NCBI GenBank assembly: GCA_024734555.1
Contig: JANPWX010000154.1
Coordinates: forward strand, 46,525 to 110,524
DNA length: 64,000 nt
Direction: 5' to 3'
Origin: Trochalopteron elliotii
Lineage: Eukaryota; Chordata; Aves; Passeriformes; Leiothrichidae
Shown here: positions 33,801 through 44,600 of the stretch, one piece after another
How the letters are laid out: each line of letters opens with the position of its first letter
How positions within the stretch are numbered: position 1 is the stretch's first letter
Made by a program: the position numbers and the translations under genes
Notes under the pieces: model-generated
Database searches by the model: none
What the model was told of the DNA's origin: nothing
Seen by the model: the letters and a program-made list of their open reading frames with translations, nothing else

Positions 33801-36800
33801 TCCTGTCCAGGCTGGACAATGCCAGCTGTGCCAGCCTTTCCTCCCAGCAGAGCTGCTCCATCCCTCTGCTCATCCTGGAGCCTCCTCTGGGCTGGTTCCA
33901 TGTCTCAGTTTATCAGCAGTCATTGTTTTTGGGATGGCCACAATTCCTGACTCTGCTGAGCCAGCAGCAACCGAGGCCTTTGTTGTGGCTCCTCCCAGAG
34001 CAGATCTGAGGGCTCAACTGGAAGTTCCCTTGTCAGATGTTCATGCTGAGGATGCAAATGGGCTTTAACTCAAGAGGATGCTTTGCTCTCCCATTCTGAG
34101 AACAGCAGAGTCTCTCTCTAGTGAGGAGAGACAAGAACATGCTCCATCTCCAGCGTATTTTGTGACATTTTGTGTGAATCCACTCTGTGACAAAATCATG
34201 AGAACACCCAGCTGCCTCAGTTCTTGCTGCTTGTTGTCACTTCAGTCACAGAGCTACTGCCTGGTGTCTTACAGGTGTGTGTTTCCCCCTTTGGAAGCCC
34301 TTTTATCACTGATAACACCATTTACTGTGTCATTCCTCCAGAGTCTCCCACAAACCTTTCCCCAGCCTGAGGAGCCGAGTTCTTTTCCATAATGAACACG
34401 AGTTGGTGATACTTTCCCTCAGAATGCTTTGATAGCAAAATCAGGTAGTATTTCCTGTCAGTGGACGTGTCATGGACTCCTCCCTGGCCTTTAAATCTGT
34501 CAGGAAAGTAGACACAGACCCAGGTGCAGCTTTCACACATCCTGTAAAGGGATTTCATCCCCTACAATAGGAGGGAATGCGACTCTTGGAGGCCTGGAGC
34601 ACCTCCCATAATTTGCCCCCGGGGATGCAGCAGTCGTGGGCAGTGTTTCAAACTGCAGGAAGCACATTTGCTTTCTTTTTTTGTGTTTAAGTAGCCAGTG
34701 CAAAGTTCAGCTCAGCTCAGCTCCCTGCTTTCAACAAAAGCTGCTCTGTGGGGCTGGGACACTGTCACACGGCTCAGTTTGTGTTTCCAGTCCTGTGGCC
34801 CTGCCAGGAGCAGGGATGGCTTTAGGATATTTCTGGAGTTTTTATGTGGCTGGGAACTGGGATTTCTCCTGTCTGCTGAGTTTCCTTTCCAAAATTCAGG
34901 GTGTCACTGTCTCCTTGGCTGGTTCCTGCAAGGTTACTTTTTCTGTGGCACTTGTGGAGCACTTCAGTAGATTGTCATTGTGAAGAGCAGCTGACAGCAG
35001 CACTTTGGGTGTGGAAAGAGGTAGAGAAAATTCTCTGCTCAGGTGAGGCCCCACCTGCAGAGCTGCCCCAGCACAGGGAGGACGTGGAGCTCAAGGAGAG
35101 AGCCCAGAGGAGGCTCCAGGATGAGCAGAGGGATGGAGCAGCTCTGCTGGGAGCAAAGGCTGGCACAGCTGGCATTGTCCAGCCTGGACAGGAGAAGCTT
35201 TGGGCTGAGCTCAGGGTGGCCTTGCAGGGCCTGAAGGAGCCCCAGGAAACCTGGAGAGAGACAATTCCCCAGGGCTGCAGGGACAGGACACAGGGAATGG
35301 CTTCAAACTGAGGAATGACAAGTTCAGGTGGGATGTTGGGCAAAAATCCTTCCCTGGGAGGGTGGGGAGGGGCTGGGATGGAATTCCCAGATTTGCTGTG
35401 GCTGCCCCTGGATCCCTGGCAGTGCCCAAGGCCAGGTTGGACATTGGGGCTTGGAGCAGCCTGGGACAGTGGAAGGTGTCCCTGCCCATGGCAAGGGTTG
35501 GAATGATCTTTCAGATCCCTTCCAACCCAACCTATTCCATGATTCTCTACAGACTGTGGGGTGATGGATGAGCCATAAATGTCTCTAAATATCTGCTTTT
35601 GTTTCCTTAGGACATTGAGCTGCGAGTGAAGTGGCCAAATGATATTTACTACAGTGATCTGATGAAGCTTGGTGGAGTCCTGGTAAACTCAACACTCATT
35701 GAAACAACATTTCATATTCTCATTGGTAAATGTCTATTTTGAAGCTTTTCTGTGCTGCTTTTGTTTTTTTTTTTATTCTGGAGGATTTTGTTATCAGTGT
35801 CTGTATCAGTAAAAATGGCAACGACGAGAACAAGTAATGACAGCAGGCATAAGGAAATAAAGCACAACATTATATCCAGAGGAAGCACAAAAAGTAAATG
35901 TTTTCATTCTTCTTAATAATTCCATATGCTTGACAAGTAAAACATAAATGCAGGCATCTGGATTGGTGTAGTAGAGTTCAAAGGAAGAGCATTACAGGGG
36001 AGAGGGAAATTGTCCTCCTTGATTTATTGCAAAATCAGGGGAACATACTGAAAGCTCCATCCTTTTTTTATTTTTCCAATTTATGTATTTTTTGTAACAT
36101 GACAAATAGTTAAATGAAGAACATGCCTTTTAAATCAGAAGAAGGGCTACGTACACAGAATAATGTTTTCATTTTTTAATTTTGAGATGTTTTTATCGTC
36201 TCTAATCTCATAATCATCCTGCTATTTGATAAGGAAGTTTTTTCTCCTAATCAGCAGCATCCCAGATCCGCTTAGAAACCTACCAGATTCTGGTTCCAAA
36301 AGTGATTGTCTCTGCTGTGTCTAAAAAATGGAAAGAAAATCGCTTACCAAGTCTAAAAGGGTAAAGAAAAAGATGATATTCAATATTTGAATGCAGCACC
36401 AGTAAAAGTATCCTGCAAAGATGGAGTGGTCATGATGTTGTTTCTGTCAGAGTTCTGTGGTTTTAGAGGTGCAAGCAAGAAAAGAGTCGAAGAAATCACT
36501 TCCCTGTGTGAAACATGCCCAGCCATGACATTTTCTGTGCCATTCTATACCTTCATTTTGTAAGTCATCGACACGAGCAGGATGGAAATTGCACCGAAAC
36601 TGAAGAAATCTCTCTGTGCCCCATCAACCATTTCCAGCCTCCGTGCTTTCCTACAGCCTGCTTAACACGGGGAAAGCAGAAATACATCCAAAAATAGTTC
36701 ATTCTATCGAGTATCTTTTAACCACTTCACATACTTGGTTTGGACCTTTTGATTCTCACTCTAAACATCAAAATATTCCAGTTCCAAAGGAGGCTTTCTG

Positions 36801-39800
36801 TATCCGTTCTCTCTGATATCCATTGGAGTCATCTGGTAGGTCTGAGGTGTAGATAAATGTCCTTTTTCATCAGTCTGCTTCCACCTGGGAGCTTTTAAGA
36901 TTGAAACTTCCTTGCTCCATGTGAATCCAAGGATCTTTTCCCTCACCCCAGTGCTGTGTTCCACTGGGACTCATTGAGGGGCCTCATGACATTTAAGTTT
37001 TTGTACTGGTTAGGAGTGATGGGATTCAGCTTCCCCAACAGGAAAGGTGTGTCAGATCCATCACCCCTTTTCCAGAGTCATGCAGGATCCTTTCCTAGAC
37101 AGAATCCCCAAATCCCTGAGGCTGGAAAAGCCCTCCCAGCCCAGGGAGTCCCAGCTGTGCCCACCTTGTCCCCAGCCCAGAGCTCTGAGTGCCACCTCCA
37201 GGCACTGAACTGGCTCTTTCCTTGGCATTCCTAAGAATCTCCCATAGATGAGAGTAATAGTGAAAGTCAAAAGATCATCTTGTGAAGTTTTTTATCTTTT
37301 TTTCTTCCTGTTAGAGCTGGGATGAATACACAGCAGTCACAGTTTTGTGTTTGGACTCAGTGTTTATTAATTCTTATCTGTATTAGTCTCACAAGTCAGG
37401 AGCTCTAACTAGCAAGGTAGAAAATGGAGGTGTCTCTGACTCCTTCCAAGGTTATTTAAGCACAAACTATCCAATAACGAGATGACACCTGTATTATTTA
37501 TACTTTTAACCCAGTAATTGCCCACCCAAGGCCTGCAGTGGGGGCCTTTTTCACCCAGTTAGAAAAAAACCACCTGAAACCAAGAAGAAGGTGGTGAAGA
37601 AAAAGGACTTAGACAATGCCTTAAATCCTCCATCTTGACTCACACCCATCAAACCTTAAATTCTACATTTTCCACCCTGTGAGATCACACAACACTGTTC
37701 AAACTGCACACCCACAATCCCAGTGCTATCACTCAGTTTTGGAAGCCTCTTCCACAGCCTCAGGTCAAAAGCAGTGCCTGGCTGAGGGTCAGTGCCCTTC
37801 AGCACAGAGAGCCTGAAATCCTCAGTTTCCAGAATTCCAGCATCATCTCTGTGGCTTCACTGCTCCAAGGAGGAGCTCAGGAGAATAAAGATCAAAGACA
37901 AACCTGAGTTTTCACTGCTGGAGCCTTGCAGATGCCACGCTTCATGCTGAGGCTTTTAAACACAGTTTGAAAAAAGGAACAACCAGAAAACCCTTTTTTT
38001 TTTTTTTTTTTTTTTTTTTTCCAATCTGAAATTTAAAATTGAAGAACTTCACAGCCTTGGAACTTGTGGAGGAGGAGTTCTGAGAAGGATATTCACCATT
38101 AATGTGAGGGCCAGACCTGGAGCAGGCGGTGGAATGCAGGGGACGGCCAGCGAGCGTGACCTGCAAACACTCCTCTGCCTCTGCTCAGGCACGTCCAGAC
38201 CCTCATGGTTCCACCACTGGAACATCCATCAGCCACATCAGCACTGCAGGGCCACTGCTGAACGCTCACTTCTCTCATGGGCACTGCAGAAGGTGCCCCC
38301 AGAGCCCTGGGCACCTTGTTCTCAAATTTCCTGGCTGCCTTTTCCCCTTCGCCGTGTCCGTTCCCAGGTGTTGGGGCTTCAGCTGAGCTCCTCGTCCCAG
38401 GGTGGCTGTTGTGTCCCACTTTTTGGGTTGCTGAGCAGTGATCCTGAGTCTGCTGATGGACCCAAGGCCCTGTGACCCCCTTAGTGGCCATGGTGTCTCT
38501 CTTCCCTCGTGCTGTTTGGAGTGCAAACGGCTGAGTTGGGATTTGCTGGCACAGCTCGTTGTATTTTCCAGTTCATTTTCCTTTATCTCTTTCCAGTAAC
38601 CCATTTCAGCTCATTTCCCCAGGACTGGTGTGTTGGGATCACTGTGCCTCGTTGGTGTGCATTCATTCCCTGGCTTGTTAAAAATCAAAAACTCCTTTTT
38701 GCTGAAGAGATCCTTCTCCTCTAAGTTAAAACAACTCATGAATTAATAATAACAAATTTACAGATCAAAACATCTGCACCTCCTTGCAGATGGAGCTGCA
38801 TCATGTCCAAACCTGATTGACAGACAGGATTTTATTCCAAATGTCTGAGGAAAGAAAAAAAACCCCAAATTATTAGGAGAAAAAAAATAAACAGGTAATA
38901 CCATATACTTCTTTACATCCCTCGAAGGCTGTTGCAGCAGGCTGCAGAAAAGGCCCCCAGAGCCATATTTAAACAAGGGAGGCATTCTGCCAACTCAGAA
39001 TTTGGGAATTCCAGCTGGAGAAAGAAATCTCAGCGAGAGGCTTGAGGCTTCTAAAGGATATGCTGTGGTGAGATAGATTAGGCAAACTGGAGTCTTACTA
39101 AGCTGAAATCAAATCTTCTGGGCTTTTCCCAAGCTAGCCAAACAAGGCTTATCAGCTGAGTGAAAAGTGTGGGGTTTTGGAAAGGGCACTCAGCTCACTG
39201 CAGTAAACAGAAAGGTCTCTGAGCTAAATTTTTTACTGGGAGATAAAACTCCATCCTAGGGTAGGATCAGTTGTTCTCTTGGTTTTGGAGCTGAAGTGCA
39301 ATTTATCCTCTCCCAACCCTTGCTGATGGGATGGGGTGTGGTGGAAAGGCTCTGCTGGATTTGCCTGTGTAATTCTGAGGAGGCATTTAGAGGGCAAGGA
39401 GCAGAATCTGAACTGAAAATTGTAATTACAGGAGCAAGGAGATGCAAAGGTGTAAGAGACTGGATGAACCCAGCTCTGGGAGCCATCCTGAGGGATAATT
39501 GTATGGAGCAGCTGAATTAAGTGCTGGCTGTGGTGGTAACAAAGAGTTTGTCTCTTTGATTGTGTTCCTTCTCTTTGTCTTCTCCAGGCTTTGGGTTTAA
39601 TGTGAATAACAGCAACCCCACCATCTGCATCAATGACCTCATTGCAAAGTTTAACAGGGAAGAGGGGACAGAGCTGAAGCCTCTGAGTGCAGACTGCCTC
39701 ATTGCAAGGACTGTGACTGTGCTGGAGAGGCTCATAGAGGTTTTTCAGGAGAAGGGGCCCAATGGAGTTCTTCCCCAGTACTACAAGTATTGGGTACACA

Positions 39801-41639
39801 GGTAAGAATTATGTCCTTCTCAAACTTTCTTTTAATAAAGCTGGTGGAAGAACTCATGGACATTTTGTCTTTTTCCACAGAATTCCCTTTAATATGAGTG
39901 AATTATTTAAAATATGCTCCCAAGCAGGTTGCACATTTTTAAGGGAGAATTAAAGTAGCACATAATAAATCAGTGAGTTAGCATGAGTTAAAGAAGGCTT
40001 CCAGGTATTTTACATGTATCATCTCCAAACAAAGGGAATTGGGAGTGATTTGGTTTGAGATGGATGAAGCTGCTGTACTTTTAGGGGGAAAAAAACAATC
40101 GACTGTTTGGATTAACTCCAGCTCTGTCTGTTGCACAAAAGGAAATTAAAGCAGGTAGAAAATGCTGCTGGAAGTCATTCTGTGTAAAGAACCAGTGAGG
40201 TGGGAAATAAAATATTCTATTAGAGGGTGAAACCTTCCTTGTGAGGGTGGGGAGGCCCTGGCACAGAGCAGCTGTGGCTGCCCCATCCCTGGAGTGCCCA
40301 AGGCCAGGTTGGACAGGGCTTGGAGCAGCCTGGGACAGTGGAAGGTGTTGGGGTTGGAATGGGATGATCTTTAAGGTCCTTTCCAACCTGATGCCTTAAG
40401 TTTCCACTTTGCTGTATTTCAGGTTCTGTGCTGCCCAGGGCTGCAGCTCTGAGCTCACACTCAGTGTCACTCAGCTCTGCACACAGCAGGGACACAAAAC
40501 AAATCCTTGTCCTGCTGCACACCAAGGACAACTGGGACAAGTTCTCAGGCCCAAAAGCACAAACAAGGCTGGGCTGAGGAGAGAAAACAAGAAGGATGGG
40601 ACTGCATCACCTGCAGCTGGAATTGGACAATTAAACCCCAATGTGCAAATGGACCAAAATTTATAAAAGTGTCAGACCTCGTGACTGTTTGTCCATTTTG
40701 TGACCATTTTGGGTCCACCTTGAGTGCAGCCCTGGCCAGGCTTTTGTCCTGCCCAAGGTGTGTCCTAAAGGCCTTTTAATAAATCTCTACTTTATTCTCT
40801 TAGCTCTGTCCAGTCTCTGTTCCAGCTCAGCCTTTCCAAGGCATCAAACCCAAACCATTCCATGATCTATTTAATAATTCTGATGAGTCCTCTCAGGTGA
40901 TTTTGATGCCTTGGGGTGGCTGCCTAGAATAGACACAAAATTAAGAGAGTAAGAGTAGGGATTTATGAAAGGCCTTCCACATACACCCTGGGCACTCAGA
41001 AGCCTCCAAGGCTACACCCACCATGGCCAATGGTCACCAGTTTTTCAGACAATTAAAAGTTTGGTCCATTTACACATCAGGGTTTAATCCTCCAATTACA
41101 GCTTCAGCTAATGAAGTCACATCCCTCAGTTTGCTCCCCCCAATTCACTTTTATTTATACTTTTCAGGGCCTGAGCCTTTTTTTTTTTGTGCATGGTGGA
41201 TCAGCCAGCTTGGTTTCCAGAGGGCAAACTGCTGCCTGCTGGCCATAAATGAGATTATCAGGTTAAAGTTCACCTCACAAAGAGTCCAAACATTACAGAT
41301 TGTTTTGTCTGACCAAAAACACAAAGCCACTAACTAACACTTAATGAGGAGCTATGCACTAACGCAGTCCAGGCTTTGAAATACACAAAATCTGAAAGCC
41401 TGAGGCTTTAATTCATCCTAACACATCAATAATTTGCCCGCGAGTTGCTGACAGCATTCCCCCCCTGCAGCGGGAAGCAGGTGCGGCTGCGCGGCGAGGA
41501 CGGCCCCGCGGCCTGGATCGTGGGCATCGATGACTATGGGTACCTCCAGGTGCACCAGGAGGGCAGGGGAGTGGAGTCTGTGCACCCTGATGGCAACTCC
41601 TTCGACATGCTGAGGAACCTCATCGTGCCAAAGCACTGA
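30829..41639 (+). CDS. HLCS: Holocarboxylase synthetase (biotin protein ligase), last five coding exons
   Basis: HLCS makes biotinyl-AMP from biotin and ATP and transfers biotin to a lysine of acetyl-CoA, pyruvate, propionyl-CoA and methylcrotonyl-CoA carboxylases. Joined exons 30829-30896, 31965-32125, 35611-35725, 39588-39801 and 41471-41639 read in one frame for about 242 residues to a TGA, co-linear with the C-terminal third of human HLCS. Visible motifs in order: GKGRGGNVW (nucleotide/biotin loop), KWPNDIYY (its Asp matches human D571), [10 protein letters not shown] (Lys matches K579, Gly matches G581), IGFGFNV, then a small C-terminal domain ending [12 protein letters not shown]. Residues changed in human biotin-responsive deficiency (R508, V550, D571, G581) look wild-type. 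No frameshift is seen. The N-terminal two thirds lie upstream of the window. Residue numbers come from my knowledge of the human protein. Confidence 0.97.
31610..31745 (-). mobile_element. CR1 fragment, 3' tail, diverged
   Basis: AGAATTATAGAATGGCCTGAGC... CCAACCTGGCCTTGAACACTTACAGG. More decayed than most copies. Confidence 0.8.
31965..32125 (+). CDS. HLCS: HLCS exon b: GRGGNVW loop
   Basis: 161 bp, acceptor CCAG and donor GTATGT. It completes [14 protein letters not shown] and carries [15 protein letters not shown] and [16 protein letters not shown]. The position equal to human R508 is Arg. It ends on a codon boundary. Confidence 0.97.
32126..33436 (+). other. HLCS: HLCS intron, nothing recognised
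   Basis: Ordinary AT-rich intronic sequence without a nameable transposon. Confidence 0.7.
33437..33905 (-). mobile_element. CR1 fragment (~470 bp)
   Basis: Begins with AGAATCATGGGATCATGGAG and extends through the common CR1 body to GAGCCTCCTCTGGGCTGG. It closely parallels 21990-22440. Confidence 0.92.
33906..35041 (+). other. HLCS: HLCS intron, nothing recognised
   Basis: Overlapping ORFs at 34078-34392 and 34636-34983 have no recognisable domains. Confidence 0.6.
35042..35550 (+). mobile_element. CR1 fragment (~510 bp), sense to HLCS, ends ~60 bp before an exon
   Basis: GTGAGGCCCCACCTGCAGAG... to CCTATTCCATGATTCTCTAC. The 5'-truncated CR1 ends at the tail about 60 bp upstream of the acceptor for the 35611 exon, so the branch-point region abuts transposon DNA. 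Confidence 0.92.
35611..35725 (+). CDS. HLCS: HLCS exon c: KWPNDIYY motif
   Basis: 115 bp, acceptor CCTTAG and donor GTAAAT. It encodes [17 protein letters not shown] and [21 protein letters not shown], then one base of Gly. It holds the biotin-site Asp and the Lys/Gly corresponding to human K579 and G581. Confidence 0.98.
35726..37102 (+). other. HLCS: HLCS intron, nothing recognised
   Basis: No exon or named transposon. The stretch AGCAGCATCCCAGATCC... (36252-36362) is open for ~37 codons and followed by GTAAAG, but it does not fit between exons c and d of HLCS, whose codons join exactly without it. Confidence 0.6.
37103..37212 (-). mobile_element. CR1 fragment
   Basis: CAGAATCCCCAAATCCCTGAGGC... 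CCCAGCCCAGAGCTCTGAGTGCC. Same subfamily as 6113-6975 and 57097-57310. Confidence 0.8.
37309..37842 (-). mobile_element. Solo LTR, family B, copy 3
   Basis: 534 bp, from TGTTAGAGCTGGGATGAATAC to GAATTCCAGCA. It aligns along its length with 6324-6862. T-rich sequence (TTTTTTATCTTTTTTTCTTCC) precedes the left end. Confidence 0.85.
37994..38020. repeat. (T)27 tract
   Basis: Uninterrupted T run. Confidence 0.95.
38021..39587 (+). other. HLCS: HLCS intron, nothing recognised
   Basis: ORFs at 38099-38604 on both strands overlap one another and lack recognised domains. The acceptor for the next exon is TTGTCTTCTCCAG. Confidence 0.6.
39588..39801 (+). CDS. HLCS: HLCS exon d: end of catalytic core
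   Basis: 214 bp, acceptor TCTCCAG and donor GTAAGA. It encodes [18 protein letters not shown] (first Gly completed here), then an Arg/Glu-rich stretch and [15 protein letters not shown], ending two bases into a Ser codon. Confidence 0.98.
40230..40388 (+). mobile_element. CR1 fragment interrupted by solo LTR A
   Basis: CCTTCCTTGTGAGGGTGGGG... GGTCCTTTCCAACC. It resumes at 40847 as AACCCAAACCATTCCATGAT (to about 40866), which completes the CR1 tail. Confidence 0.88.
40389..40846 (+). mobile_element. Solo LTR, family A, copy 2, sense to HLCS
   Basis: 458 bp from TGATGCCTT to AAGGCATCA (perfect 9-bp inverted ends), flanked by the 4-bp duplication AACC (40385-40388 and 40847-40850). It sits inside a CR1 in the last HLCS intron. 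It carries an AATAAA at 40778-40783 in the same sense as HLCS. No retroviral genes are present. Confidence 0.92.
40778..40783 (+). terminator. AATAAA of LTR A, sense to HLCS, in the last intron
   Basis: The signal lies in the LTR (CCTTTTAATAAATCTCTAC) followed by a T-rich/GTCC region. It could cause premature 3'-end formation before the final HLCS exon. Use is not shown. Confidence 0.5.
40904..41350 (-). mobile_element. Solo LTR, family A variant (A2), copy in the last HLCS intron
   Basis: Begins TGATGCCTTGGGG on the + strand and reads as family A in reverse. It aligns with the reverse complement of 55926-56302. The right limit is unclear, and it ends about 120 bp before the last HLCS exon. 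Confidence 0.8.
41471..41639 (+). CDS. HLCS: HLCS terminal coding exon
   Basis: 169 bp, acceptor CCCCCTGCAG, stop TGA at 41637-41639. It encodes [32 protein letters not shown] and [18 protein letters not shown], the small C-terminal domain. It is GC-richer than the preceding exons. Confidence 0.98.
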
Positions 41640-41895
41640 CAGGGAGCTCTTCAGCACCTAAACCTGCTCGGGTAACTGAAAGTTTGATTTTTTTTCCTTC
41701 TGATGTTCTGCTCTGTGTCTGCCGTGGGTAACTTCAGCGGCTGGAAAAGATCTCACAGCTGAAGGCCTTGGTTCTTTTTATTGACTTCAAACACACCTCT
41801 GCTGCCATTCTTTGTGAGGATCTGCCCTTTGCAAGGAGTCTGATTGCAAAGGGATATTTGTGGTGGACAGAACTTTCTCTTCATTTACACCCTGT

Positions 41896-41905
41896 NNNNN
41901 NNNNN
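41896..41905. other. Assembly gap, 10 N, in HLCS 3' UTR
   Basis: Lies at the left edge of an LTR A2-like fragment; the true size is unknown. Confidence 1.
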
Positions 41906-42055
41906 GTTTTTTTTTAACATGGTGGATCAACCAGATTGGTTTCCAGAAAGGAAACTGCTGTCTGCTAGCCAGAAATTGGGTTTTTTTAGGTTAAAGTTCA
42001 CCTCATAAACAATCCAAACACTTCAGATTGTTTCAGCTCCAAAGCCAAGAAGTCT
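41906..42055 (-). mobile_element. LTR A2 fragment
   Basis: CATGGTGGATCAACCAG... GGTTAAAGTTCACCTCA... matches 41190-41340 of the neighbouring A2 copy. The left part is lost in the gap. Confidence 0.8.
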
Positions 42056-42463
42056 TAAAACAAGGAAACTTGTCTGTAATGGTAATTTTGACCAATCCTC
42101 ACATATTAGGGTTTAGGTGGTTTGGCAGCAGGAGCAGAAATTAAATTGTCCCTGTTAAATTGAGGATTTTATGCTCCATCTCACAGAAGATTTGTCCTGA
42201 TTGTCCAAACGCTTCTGGGGTTTTTTTATCCCTCATGATCCAAATCATGTGAGGCTGCACACCAACATCTCCCAGACCTGCACACACACACAGAGCTGTT
42301 AATTGCCATAATTAAAGTAATACACCAAGTTGAGCTTTTTCCCACCAGATGCTTTCAAAAGTGCTTTGGGCTGAGAACATTTGGCAGCTACCTTTGATAT
42401 CAGAATTCAATATTAATGCATGTTGTAATCAACTGAAACTGGAGTCTGGCTCAATGAAGCTTC

Positions 42464-42469
42464 AATAAA
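42464..42469 (+). terminator. HLCS: Candidate proximal HLCS poly(A) signal
   Basis: AATAAA in GCTTCAATAAAAAG, about 825 bp after the stop codon. Confidence 0.5.
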
Positions 42470-43732
42470 AAGAAGAAACCATATAGTTATATCTAGATTT
42501 AATAGAAATAAATGTAGATATAAACATCTTCATAATAGATCTAGGTAAATCTAGATAGATGCATCTTCCTGCTGCATCCTCATTTATTTTCTGCCTTTTC
42601 CTTCACGAGCAAACTGCTGCTGCTGCAGGAAAGCAGAGCTCTGGTGCTGCTTTTCCAACCACAGAGCTTTACAAAACTTCACCCTAAACCCAGAATTTGT
42701 AGCTCAGACTCTCTCAGCTTTAGGATTTGCCTGTAGGAAACACCTTTTTGGGTTTTATTCATGTTCCACATAGACTGGGAAGTGCCTGGAGGGATTGAAC
42801 AACCAGGTCGTGCCTCAGGTTGGGGCTTGAGTGTGGCTTCCTTAAAACTGCTCTTAAAACTTCCTTCAAACTTCTCTTAAATCATCCTTAAAACTTCTCT
42901 TAAAACTTCCTTAACACTTCCTTTACTGGTGGCAGAAAAAGATGGGGAAAAGGATGAAAACATGGGAATTTTGGAAGGGCAGAATGAGTCTGCAAAGCTT
43001 CAGAGGGATTTTTTTAACAGCAGAATGCTGCAAAGTTTCCTGGTTGCTCTTGGTCCTTTTGTAGCTGCCTTGATTGATGATGAGCTGCTTCTGTTCTCAC
43101 TTGGAGTTTTCAGGTTATTCCCAAATTTATTTTTTTTTTAATTTTTTTTTTGCCTTGGGAAGAAAGTTGGGGTGGAATTCCCTTGGCACAAGGCAGAGCT
43201 CCCCACACCTGGCTGTGCCCAGAGCTCAGGGGCTGCTCTGGGAACCACTTTGCCTTTTCAGTGGGGCCTCTCCTGTGCCTCAGACTTCCAGCCTGGGTTT
43301 GGAGGAAGGATTTGTTGCTTTCCCTTCAGAAGAACCAAAGACAAGGAGAATTCCCACGGGATAAAGCTGGATAAAATCCACATGGATGAGCCCTTGGGGA
43401 AACCCCCTGACTCTGTCAGGTAAATGAGTCTGACTCTGCTGGATGTGTCACACCCACAAAGCCACAACATTTTTGCAGGAAAACCCCTGTTTTTCTGGTT
43501 CTCCCCGTGTGACAGACAAATGTGGCGTGGGGTGTCCCTGGGGGTGGGGATGGAGAGCTGCAGGCCCAGGGGTAAAGCACTGAAAATGTTTCATTTCATT
43601 CAGCTGTCTGGATTAGTGAAACACCTCTTCCATTGTGAGGCTGAGGTCATATCTGAAACTATTTTCTTGATGAAGTGCTTTCAAAAAACTCATTTATTAC
43701 CATGTCCACATTTCTGTGACTTCATTTTTTTT

Positions 43733-43757
43733 CTTTTTTTTTTCTTTTTTTTTTTTT
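43733..43757. repeat. T-rich tract
   Basis: Short T runs interrupted by C, in the predicted HLCS 3' UTR. Confidence 0.85.
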
Positions 43758-44425
43758 GTCCCTGCTGGGCTCTGGTAGAACATTTCTCATGGTGAAAACA
43801 TTTCTGGGGGTTGTTTATTGATAGGAAAACTCGTGGGTGTGTTGGGAGTCCAAGGTGGGTCGTGCCCAGTCTGCAACAAAGCTGCTTCCAAAGGTTTGAG
43901 AAAGTCATAATGTGCTTCACATTTCAGAGTCCAGGCAGCACATCCTGCTTCTAGTAAAGCTTTTATAAGACTTCAGAGCTTAATTTTTTTTTTTTAATAT
44001 ATCCAACAAATCAAGGGCTATTATCTGGAAATAATATTAAAGCATTGAATTCTTTATGCTGCTGCTTCACTGTGCAAAAATTGGTTTCTTTGCTTTCTCT
44101 GATCAGCCTGAAAAAACAAATAAATTTACTTTTTGCAACTCCTTTGGAGCTTTCTGTAATCAAAATATCTTGTCATGGGAAAGATTCGTGCTGGTTCCTG
44201 GGTCTGATGAAAACATTTGCATGTTTGAGTGGTGGTGGGGATGCACTGCCTTGATCAGACACCAAAGAAATGAAATCTGAGCCCAGGAAAGAGCAGAGGT
44301 CAAAAAATGATGGAGAAAAGAGAACTGCAGGGAAGAACTGTCAAGTGTTGAGCATCTCATGAGTGCTTCTGTGTTATTTGCATTTTCCAAGTGTCTTGAT
44401 TCAAAATGCAACGTGGCAAAAATAC

Positions 44426-44431
44426 AATAAA
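44426..44431 (+). terminator. HLCS: Candidate distal HLCS poly(A) signal
   Basis: AATAAA followed within 20 bp by GTTGTGTGTTTT, a GT-rich downstream element. A second AATAAA follows at 44501-44506. Confidence 0.6.
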
Positions 44432-44600
44432 TTTAAAAAAAAAAATCGTTGTGTGTTTTATAGTACATTAATTGTCAATTATAGAACGTGTCACAGTTGA
44501 AATAAATTTTCAAATATGCACCATTGTCCTCTTTGAAATACTTTTGTATTAAAAGAAAAAAAGAGAAAAATTCAACTCAGTTTTCCTTTGGCTACAGGAT

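Larger units (their letters stand above)
41640..44520 (+). other. HLCS: Probable HLCS 3' UTR
   Basis: Extends from the stop codon to candidate poly(A) signals. The proximal AATAAA is at 42464-42469; distal AATAAA are at 44426-44431 (followed by TTGTGTGTTTT, a good downstream element) and 44501-44506. The region includes an LTR A2 piece and a 10-N gap. Which end is used cannot be told from DNA. Confidence 0.55.

Noticed and set aside
36252..36364. Possible extra HLCS exon preceded by a CAG and followed by GTAAAG
   Set aside because: Exons 35611-35725 and 39588-39801 join in exact phase and in the order of human HLCS, leaving no room for it. Its reading frame has no known similarity.
38099..38604. 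Overlapping ORFs on both strands (up to 130 codons)
   Set aside because: No domain, mutual overlap, and position inside an HLCS intron; likely chance in GC-richer sequence.
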